The notes under the pieces are model-generated. The model was not told where the DNA came from. It saw only the letters and a program-made list of their open reading frames with translations, and did no database searches. From assembly GCA_009702845.1 (NCBI GenBank), contig WLHG01000052.1, positions 1-7,067 on the forward strand: a stretch of DNA of 7,067 bases, given 5' to 3'. Shown piece by piece: positions 1 to 5,218 of the stretch (its first letter is position 1; each line of letters opens with the position of its first letter). The position numbers were made by a program, and so were the translations under genes. This stretch comes from Actinomycetota bacterium. GTDB lineage: Bacteria; Actinomycetota; Actinomycetes; Nanopelagicales; Nanopelagicaceae.

Positions 1-1216
1 CAAGACTTTCACGAAGGGAGTGTTCAAAACTCTCATTTAGCTTTCTAGCATTTAGACACACTTCATACAATAATTTGTGAGCTTGATCCCGACCCATTCG
101 TGGGGCAAGGTGCATCATCGCTGCCTCTGCCAGCAACAAGCCACCATCTAGCGCGCAGTTCATGAGCATGCGATCTGGAAAGACTTGAAGGTTTTTTGTT
201 GCTGAAATCGCTAGCGATAAGGCTGATGACAAACACGTAAAAATGTCTGGGAGAACTCGCCATTCAATCTGCCATTCTCCGGCAGATCGTTCATGCGCTG
301 ATTCAGCTGCACGATGAAGCGCCTGCGCATGTGTAGATCCACTTATTCCGAAACCGATAATCGATTCAGATTCAACAGGGTTAGCCTTTTGAGGCATCGT
401 CGAGGATGCACCCTTGTTCTTAGAGCTTGCCTCGCTAACCTCGGCAATCTCTGTCCGAGAAAGATCTATGATTTCACGCGCAAGGCGAATAAGCGTTTGT
501 AAACAAGCTGATATCGCATCTGCCACTTCAATGACTGCGCTTCGATTTACATGCCAAGGGATGATTTTGTTTTCCAAATTTAGTCTTTTTGCTAAGGCTC
601 CCCTGACAGCTTCCCCGTGTGGGAAAAGGGCCGACGAGGTGCCCGCCGCACCGTGCAACGAAACATTGCTGATACTGCGATAGGAATTTAATAACCGCCG
701 TCGATCACTTACAACTTGATCAATAAATACAGCACATTTTGCCCCAAAAGTTGTGGGGGTAGCTTGCTTGCCATGTGTTCTTCCCGCCATAACCGTCTTT
801 GCGTGTCTCTCGGCTAAATCTGAAAGAGAGTTACCAAAGTGCAGTTGAAGCTCTAAAACATGTTTGAGCGCATCACATATTTGGAGTACAAGTGCCGAAT
901 CCATAATGTCTTGTGTAGTTGCCCCCCAATGAACCTTTCCTGCCTGTTCGGGAGTCAGTGATTCACACACCATCGAAATCAATGAAACGATTGGATAGCC
1001 CACGTTTGCGCTTTCACGAATCAAGCGGTCAGTGTCAATATTGCCAATTGAACACACATCATTAATGGCATTGGCATCACTGCGAGAAATGACATCTGCA
1101 TCTGCCAGGGCGCCAGCTAATTCGGCCTCAACCCTCAACCAATAAGAAATCGTGGATTCCAAAGACCAGATGTTTTCCATTTTTGTGTCACGATAGAGGC
1201 TGTCAAGGAGATTCAT
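1..1216 (-). CDS. Fumarate lyase superfamily protein, PcaB/adenylosuccinate lyase-like (3' end cut by window edge)
   Basis: The minus strand is open without a stop from the ATG at 1214-1216 to the left edge, giving 405 residues; family members are about 450, so roughly the last 45 are missing. The start is fixed because an in-frame TAG lies immediately upstream. All three superfamily signatures are present: HWGATTQDIMD at residues 96-106, AGRTHGKQATPTTFG at 144-158, and the catalytic-loop signature GASSTMPQKANP at 269-280 with Ser271/Ser272. A segment with ERSAGEWQIEW (309-319) resembles the PcaB branch. Enzymes of this family make fumarate-type products by beta-elimination, or cycloisomerise carboxymuconate, as cytosolic tetramers. 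The substrate cannot be fixed from sequence: 3-carboxymuconate cycloisomerase, adenylosuccinate lyase-like and argininosuccinate lyase-like roles remain possible. No purine or protocatechuate gene is adjacent to decide. I see no intact Shine-Dalgarno, only a weak GGATGG close to the start. Confidence 0.88.
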   Translation of the reverse strand, partial: MNLLDSLYRDTKMENIWSLESTISYWLRVEAELAGALADADVISRSDANAINDVCSIGNIDTDRLIRESANVGYPIVSLISMVCESLTPEQAGKVHWGATTQDIMDSALVLQICDALKHVLELQLHFGNSLSDLAERHAKTVMAGRTHGKQATPTTFGAKCAVFIDQVVSDRRRLLNSYRSISNVSLHGAAGTSSALFPHGEAVRGALAKRLNLENKIIPWHVNRSAVIEVADAISACLQTLIRLAREIIDLSRTEIAEVSEASSKNKGASSTMPQKANPVESESIIGFGISGSTHAQALHRAAESAHERSAGEWQIEWRVLPDIFTCLSSALSLAISATKNLQVFPDRMLMNCALDGGLLLAEAAMMHLAPRMGRDQAHKLLYEVCLNARKLNESFEHSLRESL

Positions 1217-1251
1217 CTAGCCATCCAATCGCCGATCGTGCGAATATCTAT

Positions 1252-1275
1252 TTTGTGAGATTTTACATGCACAAA
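1252..1275. promoter_or_regulatory. Inverted repeat upstream of the lyase gene, candidate operator
   Basis: TTTGTG and CACAAA form perfect 6-bp arms around a 12-bp spacer, 36 to 59 bases upstream of the lyase ATG. The position suits a repressor site over the 5' region of that gene. No regulator is encoded in the window and no clear promoter could be placed beside it, so the role is inference. Confidence 0.25.
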
Positions 1276-1316
1276 TTGGCTTGGATTTAGATTCAACAGA
1301 GAATTCTTTGGATGAT

Positions 1317-1331
1317 TTCCACAGTGCGGAA
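1317..1331. promoter_or_regulatory. Imperfect 15-bp palindrome upstream of the lyase gene
   Basis: The sequence TTCCACAGTGCGGAA is an odd-length palindrome with one mismatched pair. It lies about 100 bases upstream of the lyase start, between that gene and the tRNA-like remnant. It might be an operator half of a two-site arrangement with 1252-1275, but chance is also plausible. Confidence 0.2.
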
Positions 1332-1353
1332 ATACCTTAGTAGATCAACTATC

Positions 1354-1441
1354 TGGTGGCTTGGAGTGCGGATTTGAACCTTCGAAGGTATGGGGATTTA
1401 CAGTCCCCTCCCGTTGGCCGCTCGGGCAACTAGTCCTAACC
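1354..1441 (-). pseudogene. Decayed tRNA-Tyr-like sequence (type B, near full length)
   Basis: It keeps the D arm, anticodon arm and GTA anticodon of the intact tRNA-Tyr: 38 of 39 bases match between 1392-1430 and 5212-5250. It also keeps the T-loop region (1370-1388 equals 5185-5203) and an encoded CCA at 1354-1356. It should not be functional as tyrosine tRNA. The T stem is GAAGG against CCGCA and pairs at only two positions. The long variable arm is about 5 bases shorter and has lost its stem. The usual acceptor partner is replaced: the 3' side ends CCAAGCC and pairs imperfectly with GGTTAGG at 1435-1441, six bases further out than normal. That GGTTAGG contains the TAG stop codon of the peptidase. 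I infer a tRNA-Tyr remnant altered by recombination at a tRNA integration hotspot. Bases 1354-1402 recur at 3386-3434 with 47 of 49 identical. Confidence 0.75.
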
Positions 1442-3319
1442 GTTTTCGGGGATGAAACCTAGAACTTCCCCATAAAACTTCATCTCTGATTCCATTGAGG
1501 TAATTATCGATGATGCTTTACGAAAGCCATGGCCTTCGCCTTCAAAAGCGTGATACTCGTGCTTTATCCCTTTGTTCACGCAGACATCTCTAAAAGCCTC
1601 TGACTGTGCTGGAGGAACGATTTTGTCATCCAAACCTTGGAAGATAATTAGTGGTGAACTCAGGCGATGAGCGTGGGTTAGTGGTGATCGCTCTACATAT
1701 AAATCTGCATCCTCTGGATATTTTCCGATTAAAGAATCCAGGTATCTTGATTCAAAGTCGTGAGTATCTAATGCAAGTGCAGAGCAATCCGCTACACCGT
1801 AATACGAAGCTCCTGCAGCAAAGTGATTACTATTAACCAAAACGTTGAGAACTGTAAACCCTCCTGCAGATCCACCTCGAATTAAAATCTTATTTGCATC
1901 CACGGTTCCCGCAGAAATAAGTGAATCAACGACTGCAATAACATCTTCTCGATCGACAATTCCCCACGCTCCTCGCATGAGATTTCGATAATGCCGACCA
2001 TAGCCAGAAGATCCCCCATAGTTGATATCGACTACTGTGATTCCGCGAGTTGTGAAATATGCATAGTTCATTGAGAGAGTCGGGACTGCTTGTGCCGTAG
2101 GTCCGCCGTGGACAACCACCACGAGAGGTGTCTTCTCTGAGGGTTCAAAAATTGGATGGTGAGCAGGATGAACGATTGAATAGACCTTGCGGCCATCCTC
2201 GCGGAGCGCAATAAACTCATATGGTGTTGGGAAATATTTGGGTTCGATGGGAGTTTTTGTTGCAAATATAGTCTGGGTTTTGAGAGTTTTTAAGTCGAGC
2301 TCAACAAACTCAGAAGTGACCGTCGGACTTCCGCCGAATACATAAGCCTTGCCATTTCCTGCACTTAAGGTGGGCTTAAAATTTGTGAGTGGGGATTCAA
2401 TATCTGTGCAGATACCTGATTCCGGATCTACTAGAACTAGTTTTCTCGAAACAACAGATCCGCGCGATGAAAGAATGCGACCATCATCGAGAACTTCTAT
2501 GAAACTCAGCCCAAGCAACCAGATCGGATATCCCCATTCAGATTCATCGCTGACTACGTGCCTCTTATGGCCATCTTTATCCAAACTCCAAAGGTTCCAC
2601 CAACCACTTTGATCACTAATGTAATAAAGCAAGTTGTCGTTGCCCCATTCAGGGCCAAGGCAAGATTCGTTGACTCCACCCGCAACCACTCGAATGTTTT
2701 TAAGAGTTCCCGCTAAGACTTCTGCAACCTTAATCTCAGTGCCATCCCATGGCATCTGAGGGTGTTCCCAACAGACCCAGACTAATTGAGATTCATCTTC
2801 AGAGGGACGCAAGTGGGAATAAAAGTGCGAAGATGATTCAATTACTCGAATTTCATTTATACCAATCGCAACAATTGCTCGAGTTACAACGCCAGCAATA
2901 TGAGTTTCCCGAACGCACCAAATTTCTCCGCCTACTGAAATCATTTCTGCATAACGATGGATTTCAGTCGCTGGCACAATTGGAGTTATTGCTTCGGGTA
3001 TGCTACCAATCTCGGTGCGGTAAATACGTTGATCGCTTTTATTTACAAAGTAGAGGCAACTTTTTCCATCACGAACTATTCCGTGCCAACTCATTCCGCC
3101 CATTTCATGCACTTGAGTTGATGCGCTCCAAGGAGAAGAAAAGAGATCACCATGCAGTCGGCTCACAACGATGGTTCGACCGTTCTGAGAAGGTCGCATC
3201 TCATCCCACCAAATATCTTCGCCAACAACTTGCGAGAACATATTGAAGTTACCTGCATCCGCAAGCATCTCTGCTGTTAGTGGAGATGGCCAAGTACCCG
3301 GTTTGCGTTGAGATTTCAT
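1436..3319 (-). CDS. S9 family prolyl oligopeptidase / acylaminoacyl peptidase-like
   Basis: A 627-residue serine peptidase of the S9 (dipeptidyl aminopeptidase/acylaminoacyl peptidase) family, which cleaves short peptides. Residues 1 to about 370 form the N-terminal propeller-like region. Residues about 380-627 are the alpha/beta-hydrolase domain. The visible active-site elements are the HGGP oxyanion motif at 404-407, the nucleophile Ser484 in GGSAGG, the acid Asp565 in QGLDDKIVPP, and His597 in GEGHGF, so the enzyme should be active. No signal peptide is seen, so it is probably cytosolic. The ATG at 3319 is chosen because the following PGTWPSPLTAEML is the usual start region of actinobacterial members. 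No good Shine-Dalgarno lies at the usual distance; a GGAGGG is about 26 bases upstream. Its stop codon TAG (1436-1438) sits inside the tRNA-like remnant at 1354-1441. A related remnant lies 66 bases upstream of its start, so the gene is the sole cargo of a repeat-bounded module. Confidence 0.93.
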   Translation of the reverse strand: MKSQRKPGTWPSPLTAEMLADAGNFNMFSQVVGEDIWWDEMRPSQNGRTIVVSRLHGDLFSSPWSASTQVHEMGGMSWHGIVRDGKSCLYFVNKSDQRIYRTEIGSIPEAITPIVPATEIHRYAEMISVGGEIWCVRETHIAGVVTRAIVAIGINEIRVIESSSHFYSHLRPSEDESQLVWVCWEHPQMPWDGTEIKVAEVLAGTLKNIRVVAGGVNESCLGPEWGNDNLLYYISDQSGWWNLWSLDKDGHKRHVVSDESEWGYPIWLLGLSFIEVLDDGRILSSRGSVVSRKLVLVDPESGICTDIESPLTNFKPTLSAGNGKAYVFGGSPTVTSEFVELDLKTLKTQTIFATKTPIEPKYFPTPYEFIALREDGRKVYSIVHPAHHPIFEPSEKTPLVVVVHGGPTAQAVPTLSMNYAYFTTRGITVVDINYGGSSGYGRHYRNLMRGAWGIVDREDVIAVVDSLISAGTVDANKILIRGGSAGGFTVLNVLVNSNHFAAGASYYGVADCSALALDTHDFESRYLDSLIGKYPEDADLYVERSPLTHAHRLSSPLIIFQGLDDKIVPPAQSEAFRDVCVNKGIKHEYHAFEGEGHGFRKASSIITSMESEMKFYGEVLGFIPENG

Positions 3320-3385
3320 CAGAGAAGACTTACACCCAAGAGTGCCCTCCGCAATAGATTTGAATTAGCGGATAGCCACGAAACT

Positions 3386-3455
3386 TGGTGGCTTGGCGTA
3401 CGGATTTGAACCTTCGAAGGTATGGGGATTTACAAAAATCCCCCGTTACGCAAAC
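3386..3455 (-). pseudogene. Truncated tRNA-Tyr-like sequence (type B, lacks D arm), hairpin-forming
   Basis: Bases 3386-3434 match 1354-1402 at 47 of 49 positions, from the CCA end through the anticodon. Beyond that the D arm is missing. The minus-strand 5' end GTTTGCGTA (3447-3455) pairs with the 3' side TACGCCAAGC through nine pairs, including one G-U pair, with one bulged base, so the remnant can close into a tRNA-sized hairpin ending in CCA. The T stem is GAAGG against CCGTA and does not pair. The element directly abuts the tRNA-Tyr 3' fragment at 3455-3503. It is not expected to be charged. It could be a recombination scar or a structured recombination site. Confidence 0.65.
3424..3443. 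repeat. Perfect 8-bp inverted repeat in the anticodon position of the type-B remnant
   Basis: GGGGATTT and AAATCCCC flank the 4-base spacer ACAA. The intact tRNA has only the 5-bp anticodon stem GGGGA/TCCCC here, so the stem is longer by three pairs and the D-arm side is gone. It could fold as RNA or extrude from DNA. No T-run follows on either strand at the position needed for an intrinsic terminator. Confidence 0.6.
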
Positions 3456-3503
3456 TGGTGGCGGGTGAAGGATTTGAACCTTCGAAGGCAGAGCCGGGGG
3501 ATT
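3455..3503 (-). repeat. 49-bp direct repeat: 3' half of tRNA-Tyr (att-like, distal copy)
   Basis: It is identical over 49 bases to 5170-5218 of the intact tRNA-Tyr locus and in the same orientation. It covers the anticodon loop immediately 3' of the anticodon, the 3' anticodon stem, the variable arm, the T arm, the acceptor strand, the encoded CCA and one further G. Identity stops at both edges. This is the structure left by site-specific integration into the 3' part of a tRNA gene, where the intact tRNA is one attachment site and the displaced 3' fragment is the other. The fragment lacks the 5' half, so it is not itself a tRNA gene. Confidence 0.9.
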
Positions 3504-3665
3504 ATTGATCCGATAGATCGAGCGCAAAAGAACCAGACAATCGCGCTTCATATCCTGGCCCAGTGTGAATTTATACTCACGGGGATAATCCTGGGTGAAG
3601 AGAAATACTTTGTGGGTCAGGGTGTAGACATCGGCAAAGACGGGTAGATCTTGATACAGAGCCAT
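3504..3665 (-). pseudogene. Truncated DGR accessory variability determinant (bAvd-type four-helix-bundle protein)
   Basis: The ATG at 3663-3665 begins MALYQDLPVF and continues with PREYKFTLGQDMKRD (residues 28-42) and LLRSIYRIN. From memory this is the conserved N-terminal half of bAvd proteins, which bind the reverse transcriptase of diversity-generating retroelements and assist template-primed cDNA synthesis. Full-length members are about 115-125 residues. Here homology stops after codon 54, exactly where the tRNA-Tyr 3' fragment begins. The reading frame then runs on through the tRNA remnants to 3330 and yields unrelated residues. The gene lies 71 bases downstream of the collagen-like target gene on the same strand, the usual target-then-avd order. 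The template repeat and reverse transcriptase that normally follow are absent. There is no strong ribosome binding site: AAAGGTGA is about 18 bases upstream. I infer a broken gene. Confidence 0.82.
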
Positions 3666-3733
3666 GCAAGATTATCTACCCAATCACCTTTAAAAAAATA
3701 AAAATTTAATAGATGAATAGGTAAATAGCTGAA

Positions 3734-3747
3734 GGGCTAAAAAGCCC
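3734..3747 (-). other. Short hairpin spanning the stop codon of the variable-region gene
   Basis: On the minus strand GGGCT and AGCCC pair around a TTTT loop, and the TAG stop is inside the hairpin. DGR targets often carry a short hairpin or cruciform just after the variable region that aids target recognition, and the position fits. As an intrinsic terminator it is weak: the stem is only 5 bp and no T-run follows directly. Confidence 0.4.
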
Positions 3748-4912
3748 GAACTGGCCGGACGTAGGGGGTGCCGTTCTTACTGGTGTCGAACTGGTTGCCA
3801 TCGCCGAAGACCTGGGTCCACGCGATGCTCGCACTGCGCTCAGACGAGGACCAGTAGTAGTCCGCCACGAAACCTCCAACACCCTGCAAATTGTCATACA
3901 TCAATTTCATCTCACCAAGTGAGCCCAAGAACCAATCCGATTTAGAACTGCAGGTTAGACCGTCTGCATAGGCTGCAGCACCAGAGGTATCCGCAACATA
4001 ACTTCCAGAGCTCGACATCATTGCCGTTGTATTTGCCTGGCCAGAACCAACAGCGCGTGCCGCCCAACCGTTCACGGCGACAAGTGAGTGAGTAGTGTCT
4101 GAAGACCAAGCTTTTGTCGCCTGACATGAACTCGGCGCCGCCTCTAGATAATTGAACCCTTCGTACTGATCGTTGTAATCAACAAAGAAAATGATTCCGC
4201 CGCCCGGGCCAGTCATCCCAACTTTGCACTTTTCATCTGCAACCGTGCCAGCATCAGGACCGTCGCAGAGAAGTAACTCAGTAATTGCAAGTGCACTTGC
4301 CCCCGTAGCACCTGTTACTCCTGTTGCTCCCGTTGCACCAGTAGCACCTGTCGCACCTGTAGCACCTGCTGCACCTGCTGCACCTGCTGCACCATTACTT
4401 CCGGCAGGACCTGTTGCACCAGTAGCACCCGTTGCTCCAGTTCCACCAGTTAGATTTACACCCTCTGGCCAAAGACCGTTTTTCTTTGGGCCATAAATAA
4501 TTCGAAGCGCAGAGTTAAAGTAGAAATCACCATCGACTCCCATATCATCTGTCAACGTTGTTATTCCCTGCAAGATATTTGATCCATTAGCTCCAGCTGG
4601 GCCTGTGGCACCTGTTAATCCTTGGATTCCTTGTTTTCCTTGCAGACCCTCTAATCCTGGTACTCCTTGAATGCCAGGAATGCCTTGTAATCCTTTTGCG
4701 CCAAGGACTAACTTCTTAAAACCCTTAGGACATTTTGTTGTAGTGGGATGTGTTGCAATGTTGGAGTGAGGTGCAAAGCAAAAGAGATATCCACCAGTTG
4801 TTGTGTTAAGAACGCCTGCGGCTTGTGCCCCAACTCCACCCACAATCAGTGCAAGGACTAGAAGGAATACGCTGGATTTATTTCTGGAAAGAGAAGATAG
4901 ATTGGTTAACAC
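3737..4912 (-). CDS. Secreted collagen-like protein with C-terminal DUF1566/C-type-lectin-like domain, probable DGR target
   Basis: The start is taken as the GTG at 4910-4912, giving 391 residues. It has GGAGAG upstream at the right distance and a signal peptide directly after it (basic LSRNK, then the hydrophobic FLLVLALIVGGVGAQA). An ATG at 5101 in the same frame would add 63 residues with no signal-like start and is less likely. After a short cysteine-containing N-terminal region (CFAP...KCPKG, residues about 47-63), there are two Gly-X-Y collagen-like tracts at about 71-110 and 156-205. A globular domain follows from about 215 to 391. It contains PGGGIIFFVDY, DWFLGSLGEMKLMYDNL and YYWSSSE...AW...G and ends VRPVRAF. 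That ending is typical of DUF1566/Lcl-like formylglycine-enzyme/lectin folds targeted by DGRs. I infer an exported stalk-and-head protein displaying a diversifiable ligand-binding face. A truncated avd lies directly downstream. The ligand is unknown. Confidence 0.85.
   Translation of the reverse strand: MLTNLSSLSRNKSSVFLLVLALIVGGVGAQAAGVLNTTTGGYLFCFAPHSNIATHPTTTKCPKGFKKLVLGAKGLQGIPGIQGVPGLEGLQGKQGIQGLTGATGPAGANGSNILQGITTLTDDMGVDGDFYFNSALRIIYGPKKNGLWPEGVNLTGGTGATGATGATGPAGSNGAAGAAGAAGATGATGATGATGATGVTGATGASALAITELLLCDGPDAGTVADEKCKVGMTGPGGGIIFFVDYNDQYEGFNYLEAAPSSCQATKAWSSDTTHSLVAVNGWAARAVGSGQANTTAMMSSSGSYVADTSGAAAYADGLTCSSKSDWFLGSLGEMKLMYDNLQGVGGFVADYYWSSSERSASIAWTQVFGDGNQFDTSKNGTPYVRPVRAF
3740..3868 (-). 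other. Candidate DGR variable region (VR) at the 3' end of the collagen-like gene
   Basis: This encodes residues 349-391 (GTG-start numbering), from the segment before YYWSSSE to the terminal VRPVRAF. The region is about 60% GC by hand count, clearly richer than the surroundings. Many codons end in pyrimidine where relatives commonly carry Asn: R359 CGC, S360 AGT, S362 AGC, I363 ATC, T366 ACC, V368 GTC, F375 TTC, D376 GAC, T377 ACC, S378 AGT, G381 GGC, P383 CCC. This is what adenine-specific mutagenesis of AAY codons in a template repeat would give. The GC-rich tail encoding VRPVRA is in the place of the initiation-of-mutagenic-homing sequence. The boundaries are approximate because no template repeat is present for comparison. 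Confidence 0.65.
4298..4447 (-). repeat. Second collagen-like Gly-X-Y tract, 9-bp tandem repeat DNA
   Basis: It encodes residues about 156-205, mainly GAT and GAA triplets (G-A-T-G-A-T). At DNA level the unit is 9 bp or a multiple. The plus-strand unit gcacctgct occurs as three perfect tandem copies at 4362-4388. Such tracts change length by slippage, and the Gly-Ala-Thr composition is usual for bacterial collagen-like stalks. Confidence 0.85.
4583..4702 (-). repeat. First collagen-like Gly-X-Y tract
   Basis: It encodes residues about 71-110 with a more varied composition (G-L-Q, G-I-P, G-V-P, G-L-E, G-K-Q), rich in Ile, Leu, Gln and Pro. It is separated from the second tract by a non-collagenous linker of about 45 residues. 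That linker reads like a small globular segment (DGDFYFNSALRIIYGP), a common companion of collagen-like repeats in bacterial surface proteins. Confidence 0.85.
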
Positions 4913-4915
4913 GAA

Positions 4916-4921
4916 CTCTCC
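4916..4921 (-). promoter_or_regulatory. Ribosome binding site that decides the GTG start of the collagen-like gene
   Basis: GGAGAG on the minus strand ends three bases before the GTG at 4910-4912, with the GGAG core five bases away. This is the only good Shine-Dalgarno near the signal peptide, so it favours GTG over the in-frame ATG at 5101. Between here and the tRNA (about 250 bases, 4922-5169) I see no other gene and no convincing promoter hexamers. Confidence 0.6.
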
Positions 4922-5169
4922 ATAAGTGCTTAAAACACTTTCACGAATATCGCAAGAGTGATGGATCTGTAGGACTAGGTTCAGACTCTGTGAAGAACGG
5001 TTAAACCGGTATCTGATATGGAAGTCATAACCGCAAAAACCTTTTTCACCGAAGAATTTTATTTTCTCAATATGCACAAACGCTAGGGTGCTACCACCCA
5101 AGAAATGAAAGTAAGAGCGGGGTTAGTGAGACTTTTTGATATGCCATAGATTAAAACTGGCTATTAAAT

Positions 5170-5218
5170 CTGGTGGCGGGTGAAGGATTTGAACCTTCGA
5201 AGGCAGAGCCGGGGGATT
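5170..5218 (-). repeat. 49-bp direct repeat: 3' half of tRNA-Tyr (att-like, proximal copy inside the intact gene)
   Basis: It is identical to 3455-3503. Identity starts at the base directly 3' of the GTA anticodon and runs one base past the CCA. Recombination between the two copies would excise 1,715 bp carrying the collagen-like gene and the Avd stub, and would leave an intact tRNA-Tyr. Confidence 0.9.

Noticed and set aside
414..683. Plus-strand frames of 62 and 89 codons, and a minus-strand frame at 63-263
   Set aside because: All overlap the continuous lyase reading frame, which carries three superfamily signatures.
2749..3246. Plus-strand frame of 165 codons
   Set aside because: It lies entirely opposite the well-supported S9 peptidase and shows no recognisable family features.
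3330..3503. Continuation of the avd reading frame to a stop at 3330, giving a 111-residue protein
   Set aside because: Residues after codon 54 are translation of the tRNA-Tyr fragment and the type-B remnant. They have no Avd similarity, so only 3504-3665 is kept as avd sequence.
3386..3503. Integron attC site
   Set aside because: The paired ends and compact folding are reminiscent, but the GTTRRRY core and its partner are not present. The sequence is clearly tRNA-Tyr derived.
3393..3647. Plus-strand frame of 84 codons with GFEPS-type residues
   Set aside because: It is antisense to tRNA fragments and avd. Such peptides are a known artefact of translating tRNA T arms backwards.
4191..4496. 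Plus-strand proline/valine/alanine-rich frame of 101 codons
   Set aside because: It is the antisense shadow of the Gly-Ala-Thr collagen tract. The minus-strand gene has a signal peptide, an RBS and a recognisable domain.
4913..5101. N-terminal extension of the collagen-like protein from the ATG at 5101
   Set aside because: It would bury the signal peptide 63 residues inside the protein. The GTG at 4912 has a good RBS and gives a normal export signal.
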